From: Alicyclobacillus tolerans
Lineage (GTDB): Bacteria; Bacillota; Bacilli; Alicyclobacillales; Alicyclobacillaceae
Assembly: GCF_001447355.1 (NCBI RefSeq)
Contig: NZ_JXBW01000001.1
Coordinates: 62,001-126,000 of the forward strand
Direction of reading: 5' to 3'
DNA length: 64,000 nt
Part shown: piece by piece, positions 47,933 through 56,035 of the stretch
Layout: each line of letters begins with the position of its first letter
How positions within the stretch are numbered: the stretch's first letter is position 1
Position numbers and translations under genes: made by a program
Notes under the pieces: generated by a model
Databases searched by the model: none
Seen by the model: only the letters and a program-made list of their open reading frames with translations
What the model was told of the DNA's origin: nothing

Positions 47933-48901
47933 TTATGCCCACCACATCTGTTGCAATTTTTCGCGAATGATCAGCGGCTTTAAAAAGTCGACCGCCTTCT
48001 GGAACCCCTCTTCAATCGACATCAGGCTGTCCTCATGTTCAATGGAGACAGCGCCTTCATAACCCGCGAGTTGCAAGGCACTGATGATGTCCACCCAGGT
48101 CTGGCTGTCGTGACCATAGCCCACAGTGCGGAAGATCCAGGAACGCTCCTTCTCTTTGGCGTACGGCTTGGTATCCAGTACCCCGTTGACGGCGACGTTG
48201 TGACGATTGAAACCAGTATCCTTGGCGTGTACGTGGAAAATGGCGTTATGTTGAGCAAGGGCATGAATCGCCTCAACAGGGTCAATGCCTTGCCAAAACA
48301 TGTGGCTCGGGTCAAAGTTCACGCCAATCTGCTCACCGCAAGCCTGCCGCAACCGAATCATCGTCTCCGCATTATAGACCACAAAACCAGGATGCGCTTC
48401 GATCGCGACGCGTACACCGCACTCTTTCAGAAAGGCATTCATCTCGGTCCAGTACGGAATGACCTTTTCGTTCCACTGCCAGTCTAGTACCTGAGAAAAC
48501 TCCTCCGGCCACGGGCAGGTAACCCACACAGGATTTTGCGAGTGTTCCGACTCACCCGGGCAACCCGAGAAGGTGTTCACCGTGTCGACGCCAAGCAGTG
48601 CAGCCAGTTCGATGGTCTCCCGCAGCTCGCGCTGTGCTAGTTCCCGCTTCGTCGCGTCCGGGTGCAGAGGATTGCAGTGACAGCTAAGCGCGCTGATGGA
48701 AAGTCCCCGCGACGAAATCTCGTCCAGAAACGCCTTGCGCTTATCGGGGCTGGCGAGCAGCCCTGCGCGATCGCAATGTGCACCGCCCGGATAGCCGCCT
48801 GTCCCGATCTCGACCGTATCGACACCGGCCTTGGCAACGTGATCAAGCATCTCAGAAAACGACATATTGCCAAACAGTACGGTAAAAACGCCAAGTTTCA
48901 T
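47933..48901 (-). CDS. Xylose-isomerase-like TIM-barrel protein (sugar phosphate isomerase/epimerase family)
   Basis: 322 residues from ATG 48901 (AAGGAGG six bases before). AP_endonuc_2 fold with metal ligands suggested by EAHPGF, NFDPSHMFWQG and HVHAKDT. Similar proteins act as epimerases, isomerases or dehydratases of keto-sugars or inositols (IolE, IolI, YcjR are relatives). Directly upstream of the Gfo/Idh pair. It is the largest of the three family members in this operon. Confidence 0.82.
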   Translation of the reverse strand: MKLGVFTVLFGNMSFSEMLDHVAKAGVDTVEIGTGGYPGGAHCDRAGLLASPDKRKAFLDEISSRGLSISALSCHCNPLHPDATKRELAQRELRETIELAALLGVDTVNTFSGCPGESEHSQNPVWVTCPWPEEFSQVLDWQWNEKVIPYWTEMNAFLKECGVRVAIEAHPGFVVYNAETMIRLRQACGEQIGVNFDPSHMFWQGIDPVEAIHALAQHNAIFHVHAKDTGFNRHNVAVNGVLDTKPYAKEKERSWIFRTVGYGHDSQTWVDIISALQLAGYEGAVSIEHEDSLMSIEEGFQKAVDFLKPLIIREKLQQMWWA

Positions 48902-48938
48902 ACGCATCCTCCTTCAAGCAGGAAACTACATCGAGTGG

Positions 48939-49688
48939 TTACGCTTTCACGCGCGACTGTAAAAACGCGAGGGACGACTGAATCGCTGCAAGCGGATCCC
49001 CCGGACACACATCTTGTTCGACGATATAATAGCGAACACCTGCCGCTTCGGCCGCCGCGATGATGGCAGACCAGTCGAGCACGCCCGATCCGACTTCTGC
49101 AAACGCGCCCGTTTCACCGTCGGCATCCTTCATGTGTAACAAATCGGCACGCCCACGATAACGCTGCAGATATTCGACAGGGTTATATCCCGCACGATGT
49201 GCCCAGTAGACGTCCAGTTCCATCTGTACCCCATCTTCGGTAAGCCCACTTAACAGGGTATCGAGCGCGGTTGAGCCGTCGAATACCTGAAACTCAAAAT
49301 CGTGGTTATGGTAAGCCAGACGAAGTCCTGCCTCATGCAGCGTCGACGCTGCGCGACGCAAAATGTCAAATAATTGGTCGTAATCCGCCTTCGTTTGTCG
49401 GCGTTCCGGAGGCAACCACGGGCAAACGACATAATCGAGCCCTATCTGCTTTGCTTCCTCGACCACCTTGTCCAACTCGCTTTCCAAGCGGACAAGCGGA
49501 ACATGGCAAGACACAGCACGAATGCCCAAATCGTCGAGCAACTCACGCAGCTTGGCAGGCGTATAGTCGCCGTAGGTGTGGAGTTCAACTACGCGATAAC
49601 CGATATCGCGAACCTTATTCAGCGTGCCCGCAAAGTCCGATGCGAGCAAGTCGCGCAATGTGTACAGTTGCAGTCCGATTTCAGTCAA
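48939..49688 (-). CDS. Xylose-isomerase-like TIM-barrel protein
   Basis: 249 residues from TTG 49688 (AAAGGGG nine bases before; TTG 49697 also possible). Ligands visible in AYHNHDFEF, ELDVYWAHRAG and LLHMKDAD, the pattern of inosose/keto-sugar isomerases. A short family member that also fits a 2-keto-myo-inositol isomerase. It follows the next gene by an overlap or close spacing, so translation is coupled. Confidence 0.8.
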   Translation of the reverse strand: MTEIGLQLYTLRDLLASDFAGTLNKVRDIGYRVVELHTYGDYTPAKLRELLDDLGIRAVSCHVPLVRLESELDKVVEEAKQIGLDYVVCPWLPPERRQTKADYDQLFDILRRAASTLHEAGLRLAYHNHDFEFQVFDGSTALDTLLSGLTEDGVQMELDVYWAHRAGYNPVEYLQRYRGRADLLHMKDADGETGAFAEVGSGVLDWSAIIAAAEAAGVRYYIVEQDVCPGDPLAAIQSSLAFLQSRVKA

Positions 49689-49690
49689 AC

Positions 49691-50533
49691 TCAACAATCC
49701 CCTTTCACATTTGCAATCATCTGCGTCAGGCGTTCAAACGCAGCCTGTGCCCGTTCTTCATTCGATCCGGCAAGTGGCTCCTGATGCAACACTTCGGTTG
49801 ATACCGGTCCGCGATAGCCGGCTTCATACAGCGCTCGCAGGAACGGAGCGAGTGGAATTCTTCCGTCTCCCGGCAGACACCGCCGCTGATCATGCGCCAG
49901 TGATGGCTCTTCGATCGCATCATTTACATGCACATGCACAATCTGTTCCGGTTTTAGAGCAACGAGATCGTCCGTCGACTCTTCGGCGGTGTACCAGTGG
50001 AAACTGTCGATCAAAAAGCCGACATTGGGAGCACCGACAGCTTCTAAAAATATAGCGAGTTCCGCGAGATTCTGGACAAAGGGATACGCTCGATTCCGCA
50101 AATGATGCGGACCGACGTATTCCAAGCCCATACGCACCCCATGCGGCATCAAGGCGACGGCACACTGGCGCAGGCGACGAGCCAAGCGCGAAGCATACGG
50201 GACGGGTCGCTCGTCGATCGATGGCCACAGAAATGTGGTGCAGCGAACGGCGCCAAGGCCCACGGCAAAAGCCACCCGTTCCGGCAGCAGAGCGAGATCG
50301 CGCACATAGTCGGCCTCATCGGCGTACAGGTCGACCGGCAAGCCAAAGCTTGCAAGCCTTAGGCGACGCGATTGAAACATCACTTCGACACGGGAAGGAG
50401 TGGTCTTCTCGACTTCCTGGTGAAGCCAATGGAGTGGAACGTCCACCCATTCATAACCGCACTGTACCGCGAGATCCAAATAGGCCTCCAACTCGTTTGT
50501 GTCGACGAGCGACGGATGTAGACAAGGTTTCAT
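49691..50533 (-). CDS. Xylose-isomerase-like TIM-barrel protein
   Basis: 280 residues. Ligand-bearing strands GLEYVGPHH, FLIDSFHWYTA, HVHVNDA and STEVLHQE match the family. ATG 50533 follows GGTGAGG, overlapping the stop of the VOC gene by four bases (ATGA). It diverges from its two neighbours in sequence, arguing for separate substrates or steps and not simple gene duplication. Confidence 0.8.
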   Translation of the reverse strand: MKPCLHPSLVDTNELEAYLDLAVQCGYEWVDVPLHWLHQEVEKTTPSRVEVMFQSRRLRLASFGLPVDLYADEADYVRDLALLPERVAFAVGLGAVRCTTFLWPSIDERPVPYASRLARRLRQCAVALMPHGVRMGLEYVGPHHLRNRAYPFVQNLAELAIFLEAVGAPNVGFLIDSFHWYTAEESTDDLVALKPEQIVHVHVNDAIEEPSLAHDQRRCLPGDGRIPLAPFLRALYEAGYRGPVSTEVLHQEPLAGSNEERAQAAFERLTQMIANVKGDC

Positions 50534-50967
50534 ACGCGGGCCTCACCTGCCAAAGCTGCTCGAGCAGCCGCCTGCGGGGATGCCGGATCCAGTTGCATGA
50601 ATTCAATTGGATTACCGTCCGGATCGTGCGACCAACATTGCCAGTTCTTGTCCAGGCCTTGTTTGGGCGCGACGTCTAGGGGTGCACCTTTGTCACGCAG
50701 GGCTTCGGCAACTTGCTGGATATCGTCGACTTCAAAGCAAAGGTGTGCAAACCCGATGCGATCCGGCGCCGAATGCGTTTTCACCGAACCGCCATAAAAT
50801 AACTCGATGAAACGCCCATCGGGACAGCGCAAATAGACAATCCACGGCGTTCCATCTTCACGATGGATGTCAAATGCCCGATGGCAACCGAGAACATCGC
50901 AATAAAAGCGCAACGATGCCTCCATATCTTCAACCGTTAACGCCACATGCCCGATTCCTTGAATCAT
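50530..50967 (-). CDS. VOC-family metalloenzyme (glyoxalase-like)
   Basis: 145 residues, two beta-alpha-beta modules. GHVALTVEDMEASLRFY start, HLCFEVDD and DPDGNPIEFMQ with the typical metal-binding His/Glu. VOC proteins include glyoxalase I, dioxygenases and epimerases; a lyase or isomerase of a keto-sugar is possible here. ATG 50967 follows GAGGAGG. It is the first gene of the six-gene operon. Confidence 0.8.
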   Translation of the reverse strand: MIQGIGHVALTVEDMEASLRFYCDVLGCHRAFDIHREDGTPWIVYLRCPDGRFIELFYGGSVKTHSAPDRIGFAHLCFEVDDIQQVAEALRDKGAPLDVAPKQGLDKNWQCWSHDPDGNPIEFMQLDPASPQAAARAALAGEARV

Positions 50968-51103
50968 GGCTTGCCTCCTCGGACTCCTCTTCGAGCGTGC
51001 AGCCTTGTGATACGCTCACCGCATGCTGCTGCCCAGATCCCATTGAACCATATCACCTAGGCAAGCCGCCATCACCTATGTGGTCGTCTTATTGCGGATT
51101 TGG

Positions 51104-51655
51104 CTACCTCCCCCGCGATTTTGCCTCAATGGAGAGCAACCTCTGCACGCCCCACTTTGCGCCGCTGGCCAATAGGATGTAGATGGGAATGGAATATAGC
51201 GGACTCCAGTGGTACGACTGATACATATCCAGCCATGTAAACAGAGGTTCGACCGACGAAGCCAGAATTCCTATGATGGCGACAACAGCCACAAATTTCG
51301 GCCAGGTCGGGCACAGCTGATATACGAGCGTAAACGTGACCGGAATAATGGACAAGTCGATGGGCAGCAAAGGAGGATACATAAACCAGACAAGCCGCTG
51401 TTGATATCCCCAGAGCACCAAGTTGGTGCCGATCACGTCCAGAATGCTGGCGACAACGCCAATGCAAGAGGCGTATACGAGCATCTCAAACAAACGACGG
51501 AGATCCATAAAACGGATCCATACCAGCCATGGTACAAACAATAATGCAACGGACAGCCACCATTGCCAGCGAAACAGTTCATGGCTCACCCAGTACTCGT
51601 ACAGCAAATGGGATAAGGCTGTGCGGGTCGTTTCGATATCGGCAAAGGAAGGCAC
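51104..51655 (-). CDS. CBO0543-like integral membrane protein
   Basis: 183 residues from GTG 51655 (AAAGGAG 11 bases before). Five or more membrane segments with a conserved WQWW, GTNLVLWGYQQ and FTWLDMYQSYHWSPL pattern, matching the CBO0543 family of Firmicutes membrane proteins of unknown function. A candidate promoter (51688-51717) is placed just before the GTG, so the longer frame to 51703 is unlikely. It sits between the sugar operon and a decayed region. Confidence 0.7.
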   Translation of the reverse strand: MPSFADIETTRTALSHLLYEYWVSHELFRWQWWLSVALLFVPWLVWIRFMDLRRLFEMLVYASCIGVVASILDVIGTNLVLWGYQQRLVWFMYPPLLPIDLSIIPVTFTLVYQLCPTWPKFVAVVAIIGILASSVEPLFTWLDMYQSYHWSPLYSIPIYILLASGAKWGVQRLLSIEAKSRGR

Positions 51656-51687
51656 CAGTGAATAAACTCCTTTTCGTTTGGATCTGG

Positions 51688-51717
51688 AGTGTAGTATGTC
51701 CAATTTTGCATCGTAAA
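51688..51717 (-). promoter_or_regulatory. Candidate promoter of the CBO0543-like gene
   Basis: Minus strand: TTTACG (51712-51717), 18-base spacer, TACACT (51688-51693). Both hexamers match consensus at about four of six positions. It supports the downstream GTG start. Confidence 0.5.
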
Positions 51718-51864
51718 CTTTTCCTCGGAGTCATTGGCGACACCCTCCAGTTGTGGGCAGCGTCAGACCTGTTCCTTACTTCCAAGCATTGCAAATCAAC
51801 GCCATGCACATGCCTCTATCAAGCAATTGAACTCTGCCCACCAGCGCGTTTGGAGGAATGAATT

Positions 51865-52463
51865 ATGGGGCTCTGCGAGATATTTCAACAGCAGATTATC
51901 GAGGCGATGAATCCGGTCACCAATCTACTGCAAACCGTGGAACACGCGCATCATCGCAGAATTCTTGAAAACTATCGACGTCATGTTTACTTTGGAAATG
52001 AAGGGTGAATTTGGGTAAATTGTCGCACCTGATATGATGGTCGAGGAACCTGTATATCGGATCAACTGGGGCACTCCCATCGTTTTACGAGGCAAGCAAG
52101 CTGTTGTCGATTTCTATACGAGTGCGCAACAGTTCGTCATGTGGAACTCCGACAATCAAATCGCAGTTGCCGACTGGGGACTTGCGGATGAGTTAACATT
52201 CCACTTCATTGCGACGGGTCACATTCTACGCGACGGGTCACATTCTACGCGACTTCGGCGTGCAAACAGAAGATCCCGATGTCTTTTATCACTATACAAC
52301 CAAGCAAGCCTTTATCTGGCCGTACGACGAACAAGCGCGCTTGATTGGGGAACATCTGTATGTCGATATGACAAGTGCCAAGGTCGAGAGACTGAACACA
52401 GATGATGTCGTTACAACCGATTGGGTTCAGCAAACAGCAAAAGCATTACTCAGAACACTTTAA
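51865..52463 (+). pseudogene. Broken SnoaL/NTF2-like protein gene
   Basis: A GGAGG site precedes ATG 51865. The product is readable across three frames: an N-terminal helix ending in an 'ENYRRHV' stretch (frame 1), a middle part with MVEEPVYRINWG (frame 2) and a C-terminal part with TGHILRDFGV through TDWVQQTAKALL (frame 3). Three lesions separate them: a shift near 51985-51990, an in-frame TAA at 52016-52018, and a 19-bp tandem duplication at 52211-52248. Taking out one duplicate copy rejoins frames 2 and 3 exactly. The intact ancestor would have been about 190 residues of the NTF2/SnoaL fold, a small ligand-binding or isomerase fold. The original role is unknown. Confidence 0.8.
52211..52253 (+). 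repeat. 19-bp exact tandem duplication inactivating the SnoaL-like gene
   Basis: GCGACGGGTCACATTCTAC occurs at 52211-52229 and again at 52230-52248, followed by GCGAC. Because 19 is not a multiple of three, the duplication shifts the frame; deleting one copy restores it. Confidence 0.95.
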
Positions 52464-52540
52464 GCAGCGTACGCAAAATAACGGTTTAAACACCATGCTA
52501 TAACCTCTTGAAGTACAGTGCCCACTATCACCTGTACCCC

Positions 52541-52570
52541 GGCTGTCTGTACCAAACAAAGCAGACAGCC
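52541..52570 (+). terminator. Hairpin downstream of the SnoaL-like pseudogene
   Basis: GGCTGTCTG (52541-52549) pairs with CAGACAGCC (52562-52570), 9 bp and a 12-base loop, followed by TTCGTTCTTCC. A weak U-tract suggests a functional or decayed terminator. Confidence 0.6.
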
Positions 52571-52617
52571 TTCGTTCTTCCACAGGTCATTCGCTTCCCC
52601 GATAAGCATCCTTTCAG

Positions 52618-52623
52618 TATAAT
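52618..52623 (+). promoter_or_regulatory. -10 element upstream of the YdeI-like gene
   Basis: Perfect TATAAT 40 bases before the start codon. No good -35 is visible 16-18 bases upstream (best TTCCCC). Confidence 0.5.
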
Positions 52624-52662
52624 GAACTCACTCAAGATGTCCCTTACCGAGAAGGAGAATTC

Positions 52663-53259
52663 ATGACGGACCAACGCATAACCAATCCGAAGGTAGACTC
52701 CTTTTTTCAAAGGCTGACGACCTGGAAAGAAGAGTTCACCGCAATGCGATCCATCGCCCTAGATTGTGGTCTATCCGAAGAACTCAAATGGGGCTGGCCT
52801 TGCTATACCAAACAAGGAAAGAACATCGTGCTCATGCATGGGTTTAAAGAGTATTGCGCGTTTTTGTTTTTTAAAGGAGCGCTACTGCCTGATCCCAATC
52901 AGATTCTCGTGCAGCAAACCGAAAACGAACAATCGACACGACAAGTTCGTTTTACGACCATTCAAGATATCAGGGCCATGGAAGACGTGCTCAAAGATTA
53001 TATTCAAAGAGCTATCGAAGTGGAGAAGGCTGGTCTTCAAGTCGAGCGCAAAAAAACCGAGGACTTCCCAATCCCTGAGGAACTCCAAGCCAAGTTTGAG
53101 GAGTGTCCTGAACTGAAAGATGCCTTTGGGAACCTGACCCCAGGTCGCCAACGTGCCTATCTGCTCTATTTTGCACAACCCAAACAGTCGAAGACGCGCA
53201 CCTCTAGAATTGAGAAGTATGTAGATAAGATACTGGAGGGAAAGGGCATGAATGACTAA
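52663..53259 (+). CDS. YdeI/OmdA-like protein with DUF1801 domain
   Basis: 198 residues. The N-terminal half has the DUF1801-type pattern (ELKWGWPCYT, VLMHGFKEYCAFLFFKG), and the C-terminal half the YdeI/OmdA pattern (TPGRQRAYLLYF, KTRTSRIEKYVDKIL). Bacillus YdeI is linked with resistance to cell-envelope or antimicrobial stress, but no mechanism is established. GAGAAGGAG precedes ATG 52663. It is more AT-rich than its neighbours and lies between two decayed genes, but its own frame is intact. Confidence 0.78.
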   Translation: MTDQRITNPKVDSFFQRLTTWKEEFTAMRSIALDCGLSEELKWGWPCYTKQGKNIVLMHGFKEYCAFLFFKGALLPDPNQILVQQTENEQSTRQVRFTTIQDIRAMEDVLKDYIQRAIEVEKAGLQVERKKTEDFPIPEELQAKFEECPELKDAFGNLTPGRQRAYLLYFAQPKQSKTRTSRIEKYVDKILEGKGMND

Positions 53260-53292
53260 GCCGCCCCTACTTCGCGCAAAATCCGGGGCGGC
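53260..53292 (+). other. GC-rich hairpin after the YdeI-like gene
   Basis: GCCGCCCC (53260-53267) pairs with GGGGCGGC (53285-53292), an 8-bp stem that starts just at the stop codon. It lacks a T-run, so it is at best a weak terminator. Confidence 0.5.
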
Positions 53293-53422
53293 TCTAGGAT
53301 TGATCTAATAAACGGGAAGTCAACAGTGAATCTTGGGGGTGAAATGGGGTTTTATGGTATATAAAATCTGAATTTGATATGCGAATAATGCGATTTCACC
53401 GGTTCCATTCCCCACCACTGTC

Positions 53423-53785
53423 CTAAGACGAAGACGCTCGATCCGCGTAAGCGACGATATGAAGGTCGTCGAATGCTGCCCGATTAAGGACATAGGCAAT
53501 GGGTCGATGCGTAAAAAGCAAACCTCCCCCCCCCCGATTTATTGACTGCCCCATGACAATCTGCGAAATTTGCCCGCTTGTCGCTGTTTCGACAATGACC
53601 TGCCCTACCGACTTATTCAAAGCAGGACGAATTAGAAATGTTGCACCAAACTGCTAAGCAAGCTCCCGCACTGCGGCAAAATCGCGCTCATTCTGACTTG
53701 ACAGGGGAAATTCAGTTTGCACAGTCAATACGTAGAGTTGCGCTTGAAGGCGATCAGCAATGCGCCAGCCACGCCGATCCCGCCG
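53423..53785 (-). pseudogene. KdpD/UspA-like sensor gene fragment
   Basis: Read on the minus strand, one frame gives RRGWRIADRLQAQLYVLTV, then an in-frame TAG, then QFGATF, SQIVMGQS and a HIVAY end at 53423. This is the universal-stress-protein domain found in KdpD-type potassium sensors. The KdpD N-terminus (P-loop domain) is missing: similarity stops near 53785, just before the lacI-type gene begins its unrelated, GC-rich sequence. A C10 run at 53526-53535 lies in the open frame; it may be a true homopolymer or a sequencing weak spot. Likely broken by the event that brought in the sugar operon. Confidence 0.7.
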
Positions 53786-53803
53786 ATCCCGCCGCCGCCC
53801 TCG

Positions 53804-54823
53804 TCACCGCGCCGTCGATCCGCGCACGTGCAGCGCCGACGGCACCTTGATGCGCTTCGGTTTCCCCTTCGCCCCCATGATGCGCGCGACCAGGCGTTTG
53901 GCGGCCAGGGAACCGACCTGGTACGTCGGGTGATCGATGGTGGTGATGCCCGGGCCAATCAACGCCGCCCACGCCCAATCGTCGTAGCCACAGAGCCCGA
54001 TGTCCGCTGGAATGCGAACGCCTAGTGCGGCGGCGCTTTTCAGGATGGCCAGCGTCGTCACACCGTTGACGGAAAAGATGGAACGGCTGCGCCCCTGCGA
54101 AGCGGCGAGAAACGCCTGCAAGTCCCGCTGAACGTCGGATGTCGGCGACTCGAACACGTACGCGTCGCCCGTCCGGTTGGCCCGCCAGAAATCCAGGTAC
54201 GCCTGCAGCCGATTGCGCCGGGCGCTGTTTCGGCCAATCGGCTGTGTGAAAAACGCGATGGCGTCGAAGCTCGCCTGATCCATGTGCCGCATCGCTTCCA
54301 TCGTCATCGAGTAGCTGTCGCTGACAACCGTGTCGAAGACGAGTGTCTCCATTTCGCGTTCGACGATCACGATGGGACAGTGCTTCCCTAACTCCACCAA
54401 GGTGTCATCGTTGTAGCCGGTGGTGTTGACAATCAGCCCTTCCACCCGTTCGTCGCCGACGAGCGATTCGAGCGCTTCCCGCTCTTTGGCAGGATTCTCA
54501 TCGGCATCGGCGATGATCATGTGAAAGCCAAGCTCGTTGCAGAGATCGCCGATGGCCTTGACGAGAATGGAGGAAAACGGGCTGCCGATATCCGCGACGA
54601 TCACGCCAATGAGCCCGCTTCGCTTCGACTTCAGACTGCGGGCCGATTGGCTCGGACGATAGTTCAGTTCGTCCACCACCCGCTGAATCCGCCTGCGCGT
54701 CTCCTCCGACATGAACTCAAATTTCCCGTTCAAAAACCGCGAAACGGTTGTCTTCGAAACGTTTGCCTGGCGCGCGACCAAATCGATAGTCGGTCTCTGA
54801 TGTCCCTCCGGCATCGCTATCAC
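53804..54823 (-). CDS. LacI-family transcriptional regulator
   Basis: 339 residues. N-terminal HTH (IDLVARQANVSKTTVSRFLNG), hinge, then a periplasmic-binding-protein-like sensor with LIGVIVADIGSPF, FSVNGVTTLAIL and DIGLCGYDDW. It probably represses the adjacent sugar operon and releases on binding a sugar or sugar-phosphate. Last gene of the seven-gene minus-strand cluster; start ATG 54814 or GTG 54823, neither with a strong ribosome site. A cre-like site at 61158-61171 upstream of the operon may be its target or that of CcpA. Confidence 0.88.
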   Translation of the reverse strand: MIAMPEGHQRPTIDLVARQANVSKTTVSRFLNGKFEFMSEETRRRIQRVVDELNYRPSQSARSLKSKRSGLIGVIVADIGSPFSSILVKAIGDLCNELGFHMIIADADENPAKEREALESLVGDERVEGLIVNTTGYNDDTLVELGKHCPIVIVEREMETLVFDTVVSDSYSMTMEAMRHMDQASFDAIAFFTQPIGRNSARRNRLQAYLDFWRANRTGDAYVFESPTSDVQRDLQAFLAASQGRSRSIFSVNGVTTLAILKSAAALGVRIPADIGLCGYDDWAWAALIGPGITTIDHPTYQVGSLAAKRLVARIMGAKGKPKRIKVPSALHVRGSTAR

Positions 54824-54836
54824 ACAGACTTTCGGC

Positions 54837-56030
54837 CTAGACGTTGAAGGAATCGCTCATGTTCAAAACCGCGTTCTCCGCAGTCTGCTTCACAAATTTC
54901 GAATTCTTGATGAGCTCCTGAAGAATGCCTTCGTACTCGTCCGCGTCAAACGGCACATCGATCATTTGCTTTTTGAACGACGACAGCATAATGCCGTTCG
55001 CGAGAATCAGCCCGTTCAACCCTTCCGGCCCGTGGGCAATCAACTCGCTGGATCCGCCGAGGATCGCGTCGATGAACCGCTCGGCGACGACGTGGTGGCC
55101 GGTCGGCGTTTTCACGTCCACCGGAATCTCCGTGTACCAATTCTCCACATGCGCAAACCCTTGTTTCGACTCGGCCGAAAATTTGAACATGGATTCGCGG
55201 TTTCGATAGAAGACGATCTTCGAATCTTCGTAGACGACCTTCCCGTATTCGCCGGCAATTTCCAGCCGATTGGTCCCAGGCGATTCGCCCGTCGTGACAA
55301 TAAAGTGGCCAATCATCCCGTTGTCGTGCTCGAAGTATGCCGTCACTTCGTCCTCGACTTCGATGTTGTGGTATTTGCCGATGTGTGCAAAGCCGCTGAT
55401 CCGCGCCGGCAATCCAAACAACCACTGGTACATGTCGAGATTGTGCGGGCACTGGTTGGTCAGGATGCCGCCGCCCTCGCCAGCCCACGTGGCGCGCCAA
55501 CTGCCGCTGTCGTAGTAAGCCTGGGTGCGGAACCAGGTCGTGTTGATCCAGGTGACGCGGGTGAGACGGCCGAGATCGCCGTGATCGAGCAGATCTTTCA
55601 ATTTCCGATAGAATGGATAGGTGCGCTCCTGAAACATGATGCCAAACTGCAAGTCCGGCTTGTTCCGCTTCGCCTCCTCGCAGGCGGCAATCATCTTCTT
55701 GGCGTCGTTGACGTGCACCGCCAGCGGTTTTTCGCAGAGCACGTGGATGCCTCGGGCAAACGCGTCCATCGCGACCGTCACGTGCGAGTAATGCGGCACG
55801 GCGACGATCACGGCGTCGAGGCCGCTGTGCTCAAGCAGATCGATGTGTTCGTAGTAAGGCGTCGTGCCATAGCGCTCGGCGAACGCGTCCGCGCTCTCCC
55901 GGACGACGTCGCACACCCCGACGACTTCGACATTGTCCATCTGCGACAAGTACGACATGTGCGTCTTGCCGATGTTGCCAAGGCCGACGAGGCCCACTTT
56001 CACTTTCGCGTTTCCATTGGATGTTCCCAT
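54837..56030 (-). CDS. Gfo/Idh/MocA family oxidoreductase
   Basis: 397 residues. NAD-binding GLVGLGNIGKTH, CEKPLAV catalytic loop and ILTNQCPHNLD substrate motif. The NQxPHxLD version is the class seen in several keto-glycoside and inositol dehydrogenases, unlike the DIGxH version in the other operon. It probably oxidises the imported sugar or glycoside to a keto form. ATG 56030 is five bases before the stop of the next TIM-barrel gene. It follows the frameshifted epimerase in the operon. Confidence 0.87.
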   Translation of the reverse strand: MGTSNGNAKVKVGLVGLGNIGKTHMSYLSQMDNVEVVGVCDVVRESADAFAERYGTTPYYEHIDLLEHSGLDAVIVAVPHYSHVTVAMDAFARGIHVLCEKPLAVHVNDAKKMIAACEEAKRNKPDLQFGIMFQERTYPFYRKLKDLLDHGDLGRLTRVTWINTTWFRTQAYYDSGSWRATWAGEGGGILTNQCPHNLDMYQWLFGLPARISGFAHIGKYHNIEVEDEVTAYFEHDNGMIGHFIVTTGESPGTNRLEIAGEYGKVVYEDSKIVFYRNRESMFKFSAESKQGFAHVENWYTEIPVDVKTPTGHHVVAERFIDAILGGSSELIAHGPEGLNGLILANGIMLSSFKKQMIDVPFDADEYEGILQELIKNSKFVKQTAENAVLNMSDSFNV

Positions 56031-56035
56031 GTCGC

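Noticed and set aside
53260-53292. Strong terminator after the YdeI-like gene
   Set aside because: The stem is good but is followed by TCTAGG, not a T-tract.
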